A stretch of DNA of 64,000 nucleotides from Rallus limicola (Eukaryota; Chordata; Aves; Gruiformes; Rallidae). The stretch spans positions 65,452,783 through 65,516,782 of the forward strand of contig JAKCOZ010000002.1 in NCBI GenBank assembly GCA_022605955.1, in the 5' to 3' direction. The notes under the pieces were generated by a model. The model was not told the origin of the DNA and searched no databases. It saw nothing but the letters and a program-made list of their open reading frames with translations. This document shows positions 11,801-26,060 of the stretch, in pieces. The first letter of the stretch is position 1, and the number at the start of each line of letters is the position of its first letter. Made by a program: the position numbers and the translations under genes.

Positions 11801-14800
11801 GAAATACTAAATGCTAGTGGAAACATGGCACAGGAACAAACATGATGTGCTTAGTTTTCTAAGTAAAAGTGAGTGTCTGAAAAAACATACATTCAATTTA
11901 AATAACTATATATATAAAGCTTAAAAAACATTTTTATAATCAAATGCAGAAAGGGGCGTACCATTTTTTGTTTTGCAGACTATGTTAATACCCTTCACCA
12001 CCTTACTGCCATTTAAAACTTCTAAGTGCATGGCAATACCATAGATTTTATCGTTCTCAAGGTCAGATGCTTATCTACTACCAACTAGACTTTAAAAAGC
12101 ACTACTGCTCTGTGAGAATAAACATCTCTGACTGTGGTTTCTCTTTCACACTATGAAGAAAACACGAAGGTGGGAAATCCCATCTCTCCTGAATTCTATG
12201 AAAGCCCTTGTAGTTCTGTTACTGGTCTCTATCGTTTGCTTCTAATTTTTTCTCTTCTCCTACTTTTCATGCTGTCATTGATCCCTTAACAAGCTTGTTC
12301 TAAGTTTATAAACATCTACACTTAACACTCTTTTTCACTGTCACAAACATTACAGTGTTTACTCATTCTAAGTGAAAAAGAGACTATATTCTATTTTTAA
12401 TGAACATTCTCCAGTGAAAAAATTTCACTGTCATTGGTCATGGTCCTCAGAATGCAAGACAGGAAATCACAGAGACATCTGAAGCATGAGATGCTATCGA
12501 CTACAATAAAATCATTTACTTTCATTTCTACTAGAAGAGTGGTGTGCAGAATTACAGCTAAGGGACAAAAATATCCTATCAGTCCAAACATGTCAAGAGT
12601 TCATAAATTCAGTGACTGTTGACAAGAAAAACAGCCTAGGAAGTAAAAATTATAAACATTTAAGATTAACCCCATTCTCAAGACCTAAAAATTCAATACT
12701 GGGACTAGAACAAACTGTTCACTATGAAGTATTTATGAAGGAGAGAAAATAAAATTAAAATCCTGCAAATAAATTATGAATTATTTTCTCAGCTCTTTTC
12801 AGGACACCAAGTGATGTGCTTTGGTGTCTCAAAGTTTTCTCTGCTTTAAACATAAAATATTATCATATTTTAAAATTTAATGAACAAGTCATAAAGATAT
12901 TACAAAGGATCTGTGAACAATAGTCACTTCAAAAGTATTTTATGTAGGTAAAGTTTAATGTCGGCTTTAAAATAAGTAGTTTATCATTTGCCAACAAAAT
13001 CACCTACCTTTTTTGGGGGAGACATTTTCTTTTGGGCAAGACATACTAAAACCTAGGGAAAAACCATAGTTTGTAAAATTATTTCTAAAAGTGTATGCAG
13101 ACATCAATTTCCAGGCCTCATGCTTTTGTGTGCCAGCATCTAAGGTTCAAATATTAACAGCAAAATATATTCTATCTTTCTATATAACTAGAGGAAACAC
13201 CACTATAGGGTGACCAGTATTCATATGCTTTTATAGGCATTTGCTATTTGATATGGATCTTGCTTGGTCTTCAGGCCTCTCTCTAAATACCAACACTATC
13301 CATATATATTTCTAACTAAATACCCACTCCACATGCAAAAAAAGAGGCTGCTGGCTGCTGTTCTAGATGGGTATATTGGCCTACACAGACATTTGGTTTG
13401 ATGCAGCACAATCACTACACTCTTGTAGCATAAGCTTTAAGGCAAGTTGTACTTCATTTTCCTTTCTGACACTTTCCACCAGCAGATCTCCCTTTTGATA
13501 CTTTCAAACTCTATTTCTTCTAAATAGCTAAGCTTGTATTACAACATTATGATGAGTTAGATATCACCTCTTTTAAGACCTATTTAGAAAAATACAGTTT
13601 TATTCAGATGAAGTTTTAAACTTCAGAGCACAAACTTATCCCTGTCAAAATCAAGTTAACACTAAAGGAGGTAGTCTCATTATCTTAAAATAGATATGCA
13701 ACTTCAATCCTTTCAGGTTCCTTTGGAGCACTTCCTTTCCATCAACTGTACAAAACTAAACATGGACACTTTAAATCTTATTAATATTGGATACTTAAAA
13801 GTGGTCTGAACTTTGCAGTGTGAAGCTTCACTGTATATACATTCATGCCACAAGCATGATACAGTTGCTGTTATTTAGCAGAACCTGAGGAACAGACAAA
13901 CAAAAAGGTTTTTAAACCAAATGTAATAATTAGGATAGCCAACATTCAATGGCTTGAAATCAGTAGTGAAGAAGGCCTTATTTGAACTGTGACCTAAATG
14001 CAACAGCACCATAGCTACAAAGCCATAAATTCTCAATAGTAAGACTTTATTTCAGATCATTTAAATTATATCTGTGTACTTAAAAAACAAAATATTTGGA
14101 GGTGGTTGAAAATTGCTTCCAGATAAATATTTCAGATATTATGGCTGTTGTTTAAATTTTGTATGTTGTGTTATCCATTATTACTTCTTAATTATGTTTT
14201 AGCACCAGCAAGTAATTAATTTTCATCATACTTTTCTACTTGAAAGACTTCAAGAACCTGAAGGCATTCTGTGAAAGCTTTGAACTTTCACTTTCCTTTG
14301 TACTTTCCACTTCTTCTCCCTATTCTGCTGGTTCACACTTACTTTTGAAAGACATAGCAAAAAAAGTTGGAGGTAAAAAAGACAGCTCTAGCACTACTAA
14401 ATATAATATGGTATTGGAGTAAACAGAATGAAAAGTAAATCTTTATAAACATAGTTAATGAAGGCAACAGAGACTGTAGCTGAAACAATTCAGTAAATTG
14501 CTCTTTGGTGACACTGTTGTCACTAAAGCTTGCATCTCATCGCCAAAGCTACTAAACTGAATGTCCTTGGCATTCCATTTTTCTAAGCCATGAGTTATAT
14601 TAAGTCTCGAGTGGACTTAGATTACTAAACACTGATGTTTTACAAAGTTCCCCCAGAATCTCATAGTTTTCATATGAGAACCTTTCCTTTCATTCATTAT
14701 AGACCTCTTGGAAACAGAAAACATTAACTAATCCCAACTAGGACTGTCATTTTGTATATAAACAAAATCACCTGAGTATCATAAATTTTAATGTTCTAAA

Positions 14801-17800
14801 AGGAAAAAGCCCCTGAGTCTATTTCAGAGCATTCCCAAACGCTACGTGATGCCCAGGTGGAATACTCAGCTTTCTGTAGCAGCACACATAATATCTTCCA
14901 GAAGGATTGTTTTTTAGGAACAGGGTGTAAATTTCAAATGCTAGTGGCAAGACTTGACATCAACATATTTTACTCTGGATCACTGTTGGTGATATACTTA
15001 CTAGTGACGTAGTGTACCAGCATAGCTATATTTTGTATATTGTTTTATTTAGGAGTGTTACTTTTAATGTAAAGCATGTGCTCAGCTATAACAATGACCT
15101 ACTGCTGTTGTTAGCTAAGCATTTTTTAAAAGCGGCCATCAGTGATATTAACAGCACTACTATAATTTATTTTCATTAATGTATAAGAAAGCAGTCAAGT
15201 TTCAAAGAATTAGAGAAGGCAATGGGTAAGCAGCAAATATATCTATTGCCAACAGTTTGCTTTTCCAGCACCAGTGAAGAAATGACATATGGACAAAACC
15301 AGACAGGCTACCTGGCAACTGCGTAAGTCCACAATAAAGAGGACAAAGACAGTGTTTGCTACGTCAGGCTGTTGATGGGTTCCTGAAGAGACACGAGGAC
15401 TAAAGAAGGAAAGGTGAAGAGAAATCTTGCTATTGATAAATGCAAAGAAAGAGGCAAGAGCAATAATCTTGGACTTACTGTTATCTGTAAAAAGACAGCT
15501 GACTCCTGCACAGACCAGGAAATGAAAGCAGGAGGCAGAAAATGTGATGTACGCATAAAAGGTCACTTTAAATTATATGAAGTATGAATACCCAGATGAG
15601 GTGCCACTAATGTACATGCAGAATGTTGTGACTGGCCTATGAGGAAATAACGCCACACACCGTTACTCCCTGTGAAGATGCAGCTGCTATGGATTCGTTC
15701 ATATTGCTAACCACAACAACTCACACTTGTTTGCTGATGGCTTCCGCTGCAAGATATGTCCCACTCCAGAAACACAACTCTGGGGCTCTGACAGGAAGGA
15801 TGTCATCCTGGGGTAGAATGAGCAGAACCAGCAGGAATGTGGCACTGCTCCTCAGAGAAGGAAGCTGTGCTCCTGAAGACAAGCACCGAGCACTCACAGC
15901 ACAGTGGGCTGCTGCCGTCACTGAAATAGCACGCTTGCCTGGAAATTAGATCAGCACAGCTGGGATGCATTGAGCAACTCAATATAAGTGCTTCTGCATC
16001 ATGGGATTTTGTTTCAAAATTCTTTGATTTCAAGAATAATTTTGAAACAAGAGAGATTATTCCCAAACCAAAACATGCTGTTCTTTCCACTGCCCATGTT
16101 TGCCATTATAGGCACTTAGTGAGCCTGCTGTGCTGAAGAACAAGGCATGAGATGCCATCATTTCTGCCCACATCATCTGTCATTGCCTGGATATTTCACT
16201 TCCACAAAATTAGCTAACTGATGAGGGTACTGCTGTCCCTACTGTTGAGATCTGATGAGGCACTGAATGCTACCGCATTGGCTATTCCTTCAACTACATG
16301 TTGTGAAGTCTGTGCTTCATTTGTGTAGTACTTCATCGCCATCCTCATCGCCATCCTCATCCTCCACAACATAGAGCCAGATCACGTCAATCTACCTGGA
16401 GATTCACATCACTTCTTAGCGAACCAAGTTGTAAAAATGAACACCACATCCACCACCAGAACATGTTCTCCCTGAACATTAAGAGGAAAAACTGTTTGAA
16501 AAATTAATCAGAAGGGAAAAAATCACACTGATAGTTGCCAATCTGAGCCATGTTGCAGCATATCCAAAAAATTCTGAGTTTGAAAGCATATCCAGAAGGG
16601 TATGATAAATGAGTGTTTCACCAGACAGATTATTCTGTGTGACACGCAAGATGCAATCTAAGAAGCTGCTGTCTTGAATCTGCATTGATGCCCTTGTGTT
16701 TTTCGAAAAGAACCCCCAGACTGTGGCAGACTCTTACTTGAAATGAATCAAGATCACAAACACCTACTGTAGCAGTTCCTGATCTTTGTCAGGCATGACT
16801 AATGACTAACCAGGTCCTGTCATATCCACAACAGACCTGCATTTCTAATGAATTTGAGGACTTTGCCAAAACCCTCACTCATTTACGCTATCACCATCAG
16901 GCTGAATAAATGATGCAAACAATTGAAAGTGCCTTAAAAAGAACTCACAAAGGAGACTGGCCAACAAGGCTTGTCAGATCCTTCAGTCACAGCAGGTCAT
17001 GTCCACAGCTGGTCAAGGGCAATCTCTCAACAGCAGCGCCCATGTGGACTCCACTTGCATCTCTGTTGAATGTATGGGGGAAGTTATGCTGCCATTAAGT
17101 GGCCACAATTCACACCCCTCTTTAAAAGATTCTGGTTACTTGAGACACATGTTGTTCCTGTGCTTGGGTTAAATGGGAACTTGCGGTCTCCCAGGAAATG
17201 TAGTCAGTAGAGGTAGGTAGAAATATTGCAAGTATGTACTGTATGTCCATGTTATAGATTGGAGTTTTTTATATAAGAAGAAATAATATTTATCTACAAG
17301 GGAGACTACAAACTTGTTTACTAGAATGAAAGCTTACACAGCATATAGGGAGATAATAAAAATGAAGATGGAAGAGGTAAAACTGTATTTAAAGACTGTC
17401 CCATTAGAAAATAGACATTGTGGTCTTTTTCACATGATCTGATTTAGAAGAAGCATACACTGTCCCAATGATTTATATTCTTCTGTCCTTATGGTGTTGA
17501 GCATGGAAATACTTAGGGCAAGTGAGGAGAGAACGCCACCTCTTCCAACTCCCACCCACATTTTCTTTCAGTAAGGGGCCCGTGCCACATATATGCTGAT
17601 GAGGGATACATGCATTTCAGCCCCATGTAGTTTCAGAGCCAGGACAGATGAGTAGAGTTTAATGCATGCCTCTTCACCAGCTGTTGGCAGGCAGGAGATC
17701 ACTGCAGGAATAAGTACACAGAAACAACAGACTTAACAGCACATCAGGACACCCACACAGAGCCCTGTAGCAGGCTTGAGGAGTTGCAACTAAAGGTGAA

Positions 17801-20800
17801 GACACAACTACTGAGGGTGAGTGTAAGAAAGAAGGAATAAAAGTCATTGTTGAGAAGGGTTGTTATTGATAGAAACCTTTGATATGATTAATCTTTCTAA
17901 AAATTTTATTTGGACTGCTTCTTAAGACTAGTAAAAAAACCTGAGGGTCATGGTACAGAGTCCTTCAGAGCTCTTATTCTACTTCTGCCTTTCCCTTCCT
18001 CTTTCTCCACCCTGCTTCTCCTATTCCCGTCCTCCTACAACTTCTAGCCGTACCTTCTACACCTCTGGTGACACCTTCATTGTATGGAGCTCACCAATCC
18101 ACTGGGGCAGCATCCATAAGGTGGAGCTGATCAGAAAGAACAGTCCAACCCTCAGCATGTAACTGCTGAGACAGAGAGCTGCTTTATGTTTGTTCTGTGC
18201 ACACTTTACAGGTTTGTAGCTGCTTAGGCATTTTGGTGACCCTAAAGGAATGAATATTACTTGAGGTGGATGCCTAGGTCTCTCTCTTTGCTTGTGTACA
18301 GCAAAATTAGCCCATTTGGTCTGAAGCAGCTGCATAATGACCAAATGTAGGCACTTAGCTTGCATGAGGTGTTTAACTGCACCTTAACAGCCAATTCTCC
18401 ATCTTTCTGTCTTGGTCTGAAGCAACTTAAAACTTTTTAAAAAGAACACAGAGGAAATCTTACGACACACAGTCAACATGTAGTTGCAAAAACACATACT
18501 GGATGGGCGCTGTTAAGGACAGTGATAGCAGATTAACCTTTATAGGAAGCAAGGGCAGAGGAAGGTGTAAAGTGTAGTAAAACAATTGCTTTTACCAGCA
18601 GTGCATGGGGATGGGAAGGCTTAGGCTGGAAGAGTAGTTATGAATGCTGACAGGCTGTAAGTAGGGATGGAAGAGAAAAGGCAGATTAAACAAATGGGCA
18701 TAGATGAAAGGCAGCTGGTTATGGTGGGGAAGGACAATGGCTCAACCACTAAGAGCTATTCGGCAAGAGACAATCTTTGTGAACACACAGTTGAAAAGAA
18801 CTTATTATTTGTATAAAAGCTGCATGAAAGAAATGTGAAAATAGGTCACAACAGCAACAGCCTGAAGTAGCAAGGGAAAGATGAACCGAGCACATTCTGC
18901 TGTGAGGCAACGAGTCAGAAGTCTAAATCTGAGCAGGCATATGGGTATGAATTCCCAGCAGAGTGCTCTCATAACAGTAGTAAGGACATACACCCTCTCT
19001 CCAATCTTCTTTTATATATAATCATTTGCTAAAGATTACAATGAGTGTGTCTAGGAAACTGTAGGCAAACAGTTCATTTTAAGAGAAGAAACTTTTTACT
19101 GACTTTACTGGTGGTTGTGAGCAGAGGAATTCTGAAAACTGAAGATCTAAATATGAAACACCTTCTTATCTTTATTGCCATATGTTCCAGAAAACAAATG
19201 GTACCTATAGTCTCACTAGCAACATCAAAGCATTTGAAATTTTAGTAGAAGTTTTACATTTTCCATTTTGCTTTAAGACAGGGGAAGGTTCTTCAAAGCC
19301 TTTGGGAATATATCACAAGCACAGTTACATATATTAATACAAAAATGCCCTGGTCTTGTATCAAAAAGAAGAGCTTGCACATTATAGCCAGAGTCCAGAG
19401 TGATATATGCAGGTAGGTTGAATTACAGCTGGACTAATAGGCAAAAATACTGATGCCACCCTATTTCCATTTCAACAGGAGCCTGATATTACATATTAGA
19501 TGAAAAGTTGGAAATCTTTCAAAGGAAAATTTACTTGGTATTTTAAAGGCAACTGTCATTTTAGCATATTATGTGGAACTAAAGGCCAGAGGAAAAGATT
19601 ACTATTCAAAATCGTCTTTGCTTTTTATTTTTTCTTATTCAGATACTTTCTGGCAGAAAGAGTGAAAATGTAGATTTTAACCTTTCAGATACCTACTTTA
19701 CATGATTTCAATGAGTGTAATATTACACTGTCATATTTCTGTGTGAGGCAGTTGATGATGTTGATGAAACAAATAGCATCTTATGATTACAGAGGTAATG
19801 CCATTGATTGACCATTAATTCAATTATAGATGCTTCACAGAGAAAATCTGAAAGATTTCAAAGCTTTAACGTGGTAGGTAGTCATCCTGGGCAGACTGCT
19901 TTGACACATTATTATTTCCATCATGAATGTAACCAGAAAACTAAAAGGCTGTTACATCAAGTGGAAGCTTGATTAGATCTTACATCTCAGAACATAAATC
20001 TAGTATGAATGATTATGCTAAAGAGTTAAAATGTTGTACTCTTCTATTTAAAAAAAAAAAAAAGTAGTTCTAACCCTACTTATATAGTAGTACAATTCAA
20101 ATTTAATTTAAAAGCAACATGAGTACATCTTTTAAATGGATTTCCACTATACTACTCCAAAACGACTGTATCTAAAATAGTCTCTAAATAGAAAGCCAAC
20201 TCACGAGACACAGATTGGGCTTTGTGGTTGAGAATCAATGGATCTGACAGTGTCAATGATACCTTCTGTTAGAATAAAATAGAGTTTCAGAGACAAAAAT
20301 TGCATGTGTGAATATATGTGTATAATTGCTACTCCAAAACTCATGGGACATTACAGTAAAGTGCTGAAAACAACCAATGAAATTTTTTAAATTCTGAATA
20401 TAGATGTGAAAATATCATAAAGTGGAACTTAATTAATACTTGTTGTGAAAGGGATCTGTAATAAAACCGTGTGAAATTTAAATCTCATGCTATTTCCTAT
20501 TTATTGCAGAGTGCATCTACTTCACATAAAATTCTGAAGTGGACGGTCTTATCAATTTTGTGCAGAAGAATTACATTGCAGGAATGGTTTAAATTTACTT
20601 TGCCCCAAAAGCCCAAGGCGAGCAAAGCATCTAAGTTAGTAGTAGGAATGTCTTTCTGCCACTAGAAGAGATAATGGATCCTATTACTAAAATGCAGCAG
20701 TAAGCCAAGTTTTGAAGTCACATATAAGTTATAACTTAAAAATTAGCATTTTTAATTTAATTCCTACTTTTAATATAGTTGCCTAGCAAATTGGTACATT

Positions 20801-21035
20801 AAAAAAAATGTAAAGAGGAAACAGCAGGCAACAATCAACTTTTGATTATATGCTCTGGGTCTCTGAAGGGGTTGGATAACCTGGGTAACCAGAAACCACA
20901 TATATTACAAGATACACATGAAATTCAGCCAGAAGAACGCACAGTGAGGTTGCAGCAGGAAAAGGGCAGCGCTGGTGAGGAGCGTGGAGCAGGGAGATCC
21001 CCCAGCTGGCACCCGGCAAGGAGTCAAAAACATAC

Positions 21036-21068
21036 CGTCTGCTCCGGCTGGGCATGCCTGTGCTCCGC
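21036..21068 (-). other. Possible cryptic 33-bp exon signal in a G+C-rich intronic patch
   Basis: On the minus strand (KCTD8 sense) an acceptor-like GGTTTCATTTCAG precedes 33 bases that are followed by a donor-like GTATGT. The 33 bases contain no stop when read in the frame left by exon 1, and the length is a multiple of three. No known KCTD8 isoform with such an insert comes to mind. Splice-like pairs are common by chance, so this is only a weak candidate. Confidence 0.12.
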
Positions 21069-23922
21069 CTGAAATGAAACCAGCTCATGCAGAGCCAGCT
21101 CCGGTGTCTCCGCGTCAGCAGCACGCTTAAGCCTGAGACCAAATACTTCATCCTCAGATAACCAAGAGTTCACTGTATCAGGATGAGCTGAGGCCCCTTA
21201 TTTAAACTGTCACCTGTAACGGTGGCTACAACGAGCAAAGGGAAGGAAGCTTTTCCCTCACCATATGCTGGCTACTGAACAGGGTTCAATTGTTTGGGTC
21301 TACAGTTTAGCTGCTTATTCAAGACTAAAGTAACATTTCTTAATAACGAACTTTTACCCAGCATTATGGATGCTGCTTTAGCCTGGCAGTATGATACTGT
21401 TAGATCATATTTTTTAACCAAAAAAATTGGCTAAAAGTATTTTCTTTCTACTCTCCTTCCTATTTCAAATGCTTAAATGTATTCATGTAATTCCTCATCT
21501 TAGTTTTAATTCTGTAAAGCACTATGATTTCCAGTTACTCACATGCTTAGTATAGCCCTTATAAATTAGATTTATTTTTTCTTCTCTGATTGGATTACAC
21601 AATATTTAAAGGAAATGGTAATCCCACATGTCCTAGAGATTATGTGAGCACTAAATCATGTATTTAAAGTGCACTTAAATCCTCAGATGTGAGGGACTAT
21701 AGACATAAGTATAATATTCACTAATATTCACCAAGAGAAATAAGACCAATTGCTGTTACAGCTCCTGATAATATCATATTGCCATTGTCTCTGACGGAGA
21801 ACAAACTATGCTGGAAACCTGTATGTTTAGCTTCAGTTAAAGGATCCAGAAACATTTTTAATACAAACTTTGGGAAGAGCTATCAAAAGTACAATACGAC
21901 TGAATAGTGTTAATGATTTTACTCCCTAAATATTGGTTTAATGTTATTTTTTATTTACTCCTGCAAAATGTAGAATAGTGACAGACTACAACCTAGAAAG
22001 CTCTTTTCACTCCAACACATGCTAAATTTGTAACAACCCCTTAAAATCTCTAATATTTAATAAATCATATGATTAGTACCATTCTTTAACACACAAAATA
22101 CACTCTGCTTTTTAAACATTCAAATGTTTGAGAATTCTGTGCAGCTAATTTTCCTGAATCACTACATTAAAGTTTAGCAACAATAAAATTCAAAAATAAG
22201 GCAACAAGGTACTGTCTAAAAATTTGAAAACAGATTTTGAAACCATGGTGCTTTAGAGCCAAATGTACAGTGTAAAGTCACTTGAACCCTAATGTATGTA
22301 GTTGTATGGCTATCACATTTAGTAGCACAGTTAAAAATATAATTAGACCAATACTTTTGTACAAAGAAATATGCTGCTATTATCTCAGTAGGAGATAACC
22401 CTGGCCTTTTACTTGAAATAACTCAGCAAGTTACCTTCCTGATAAACAATGCAATATTAATATCACAGCTGGGAGCAGTTCTCTGAACGCTCGCAGCAGG
22501 TATCAAATTTGTTCCTCAATTTTTGTTGGAAATGTAGCATTCCTTTCTAATGGGTATCTTTAGCTTCAAGTAAGAGGAATCAGTAGAGTTCAAGGTATAA
22601 TTAAAGTAATTATATATTAAGCTAAAGGAGAAAACAATCCACAGAGCAGCAAATATTAAATCACAAAAAGCAAGAATGTTACAAATTATTCAAGCCTTGT
22701 GTAATGGTATGATGCAAGAGTCTTAGTTATCAGTAATACCAAGAGTGGACTGTGTTTGGATGAGCTGAGTCCATTTATAATGGTATAAATATATAGTGGC
22801 TGAGTCCACAAATAATGACTTAAAAATTGAAAGAAAACCCACAAAGACCTGGGGAAATGCTTGTGCACGCATCCAATTTATGCTGAGAATCTAAATTAAA
22901 CTGTGTTATATAGTCTCATAGATAACCCACTTTAAAAAAAATAGTCCTCTATAAAAATTACTTGTCAGTGACAATCTTAAGAACTTCCTAAACTTTTAAA
23001 TACAAGAAACACTGTTGTGAAACAGAAAGGGCAAAAGTCTGACACAGCCATTTCTTCCTAACATAATCACTCTACACCTTGTAGGACACCAGGTGAGAGG
23101 TTTTCTTGGTGACAAAGAACATATTTGGGAACATATTTGGGAACAGATTGAAAATCAAATGTAATGCCGATGCATAGGAGGACACTGCTCAATTTATATA
23201 TTATTCCAAATAATATCACCAAGGAAATTTTTTTGAAAACCAATTAACTGTTCTTGTCATAGGATTTACATAACCAACATTATTTTCAGTTACAGAGTTG
23301 TGGTAAGTGTGTCTAAGTGTTCTGCTGTTCTTTTATTCTTGGCCTAATTTTACCCATAGCACATTTTGGCATTCATCATGACTGCTCTTCCCCTTCTGTT
23401 AACACCTGAGGTACAAGATCAGGGGGTTAGTGTACTGAAAAACTCAAAAATAGAAAACTGTGTTCCCTGAGGAAGAACAAAATTGCACTCCAAATCTGAA
23501 AAATACTGATTTTGTCTTTGATCTTTAGATGGTCACATTGTAAGGAATTTTGGTTTACAGTATTTAATTTTTTTAAGTGCCTTTTACATTGTTTCTAAAG
23601 TTGCTTCAGCAATTTCAAAGAGCAAAGAGATTTTATAAGTACAGAGTGCTATACTGCACCAAAACAGTCAAAGACAAACTTCTGAAATCCCACAGTCAGC
23701 TGCTCTTATCTAAAGTTGCTTTTAATTCTACATTTAAAAAGTGAGATTAATCAGAATGTCAGCTGTCCCACCTGTCACTATCACCTGCTGATAGAAAAAA
23801 CATAGCACAGAAAGTAGAGCTTATATATGGTAATATATTGACATTTTGCAGCACAACAAAAAACCCAGTCAGGGATTTTGTGTTGCCTTTTATAGAACCC
23901 TTCCTCCCAAAATTTCTTTTGT

Positions 23923-24231
23923 AATCACAGAATCACAAGGTTGGAAAAGACCTTTAAGATCATCAAGTCCAACTGTTCCTCTCCTATACTAAACCATATC
24001 CCTAAGTACCTCATCTACCCTTTTTTTAAACACATCCAGGGAAGGTGACTCAACCACCTCCGTCGTCAGCCTGTTCCAGGCCCTGACAACTCTTTCAGTG
24101 ACAATTTTTTTCCTAACATCTGATCTGACCCTGCCCTGGTGCAGCTTTGTGCCATTTCCCCTTCTCCTATCTCCTGTCACTTGGCTGAAGAGACCATCAC
24201 CCATCTCTCTATAACCTCCTTTCAGGTAATT
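23923..24231 (-). mobile_element. CR1 LINE fragment (3' end)
   Basis: On the minus strand the sequence encodes a CR1 ORF2 C-terminus without stop codons ([20 protein letters not shown], then [20 protein letters not shown], ending [13 protein letters not shown]) and finishes with the octamer-bearing tail (AATCACAGAATCACAAGG on the plus strand). The wording YLKGGY...[10 protein letters not shown] marks a different CR1 subfamily from the copy at 1760-2386. It is heavily truncated at the 5' end and in the same orientation as KCTD8. Confidence 0.93.
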
Positions 24232-24240
24232 AGATCTTAG

Positions 24241-24275
24241 CATACACACACATGCACACACACATATATATAATA
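24241..24275. repeat. Short CA/TA microsatellite next to the CR1 fragment
   Basis: ACACACACATGCACACACAC followed by ATATATATA, directly beyond the truncated end of the CR1 copy. Confidence 0.8.
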
Positions 24276-25639
24276 TGTCTAAAAAGTTATGTTAAAGGCC
24301 TCTATTACCTGATATATTTGCAATATTTTTTTTAAAACATATATAGGTTTATATAGTTTATATTAATATAAAAATAATGCCAAGAAACCAATGAAGACTG
24401 ATTGTCAAAGCATTTCCACATGACAAGGCTTGATCTAAAGCAACATGAAAACATACTTGGACAAGCCCACTCAAGCAACCACTAGAACCACATGTCAAAG
24501 AAACATTTTATAGAAATGAAATTTAAAAAACCTAAGCAGCTCTCAATCACTCTGGCCATGCTATCCTCGATCCCTAGGTTGTGAGGGCTGCAGCATGGTT
24601 GCAACATGGTTCCCAAAGAAACAACAAAAAAAACCAAACCCAAAACAAAAAAGAAGCAAAAGAGATCAAGAAAAACCTTCCAGACAATAGAGGGTTCAGA
24701 GAAGTCAATAAACTAAGATAAGAACATCATAAAAGGAGAACCGAAGAACTGTGAAAGGCAATGGGGTGAGACGTAATGCTACCAAGTGAACTGATCGCTA
24801 GGCTAATGACAAGAAATTTCTCAGCTGGAGAAAACAAAGGAAAAGAAAGATACTACTATCTTAATCTGGTAAACTAATGTTATCCTAAAATGTGTAAATG
24901 CCAAAGCAATGACAAAAATCTCATCAAATGTACTCTATACAATTCTATCTTTCTTCAGAAAATGTACATTTAAACACACAGAAAAAATATAATTGTTCTT
25001 TATAACGGAACAAGAAGAGTTATTTAAACTGAAGCAGTATCAGCGCATAATAAAAGAATAAACTGATTCTGACTAAAGCTGAGTTTGCACATTTTAAAGT
25101 GGTCTCTAACCAACAAACGTAGTGAAAGTGAACAAAGTGATAGGCTTTAAATTGATAGGATGCATTAGCAGGATGATGTACATTTATTTATTAAGGCAAA
25201 GGACTGGATCATTAGCATGTGGAATGTCACTCCTGCTCTTACATCCTACTTTCCTACAAGCTAACCAGTACAGCTAAAAGTTGCACAGAGAGTGCAATGA
25301 AACAGAAAGCTCAACGGGTTACTAGAGGAAATCTGCTATTTTAACTTTACCCTAGCATTTAAGATACAGAATGTATTCTTAAATGAGGACTAAGACTTCA
25401 AATAATCCACCTCATCTGATTCTCAGTGATATTTGATTGATAATTGTATTTTGTTTCAGTGGAAGTTTTGATAATGTTTGGGTTACCCTGCATTTCCTAC
25501 AAAAGGCGATATCCAAAAATTAAAGTTTACTACTAACCTCCAGGAAGTCAGGCTGATTCTGCGACAAGAGGAAATAAAGGCACCATCACTGCACTTCCAC
25601 ACAGAGGCGCTATGAAGAACTGAGAATCTCCAATCTCTG
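24276..25639. other. Intronic AT-rich sequence, nothing recognised
   Basis: Between two CR1 fragments. It includes an A/C-rich low-complexity patch at about 24622-24665. No coding or RNA gene is visible. Confidence 0.6.
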
Positions 25640-26060
25640 CAGGCCACCTTGAGTGCTGCGTCCAGTTTGGGGAGCCACCATACAGGAGGAACATTTGGGT
25701 GCTGGAGCAGATGCAGAGGAGGGCAACTAGGCTGATTAGAGTTCTTGAGAATTGGTGTTATGAGGAGCTGCTGAGGAAACTGGGGCTGTTCAGACTGGAG
25801 ATGCTGATCCTTATCCCTCTCTACAGCTACCTGAAAGGAGGTTGTAGTGAGGTGGGTGTTGGCCTCTTCTCCCTAGTGACTAATGACAGGACTAGAGCAA
25901 CATTGCACCAGGGGAAGTTCTGCTGTCCCTGGAGCTCTTAAAAAACCCAAATGGGTAGATGTGGCGCTTTAGGAGATGGTTTAGAGGTTACAGTGGTGTA
26001 GGGCTGACAGTTGGACTTGATGATCTTGAAGGTCTTTTTCAACCTTGATGATTCTATAAT
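25640..26060 (+). mobile_element. CR1 LINE fragment with internal deletion
   Basis: Plus-strand CR1 starting at AGGCCACCTTGAGTGCTGCG, encoding LEQMQRRATRLIRVLENWCY, LGLFRLEM and YSYLKGGCSEVGVGLFSLVT. Compared with other CR1 copies it has lost much of the stretch between the HQGKF motif and the 3' tail, where the frame ends in a stop. It finishes TTGATGATTCTATAATG, a decayed octamer tail. It lies antisense to KCTD8 and is non-functional. Confidence 0.9.

Larger units (their letters stand above)
6247..23922. other. Long intronic AT-rich stretch without recognised genes or young repeats
   Basis: About 17.7 kb of mostly AT-rich unique sequence. I found no exon, RNA gene, LTR or CR1 fragment. Minor features are an AAT/ATT-rich low-complexity patch at about 8705-8815, two copies of a 12-bp unit (ATCGCCATCCTC) at 16335-16358, two copies of ACATATTTGGGA at 23119-23142, and a local G+C-richer patch at about 20930-21160 that contains splice-like signals. 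All open frames are short and domain-free. Confidence 0.6.
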
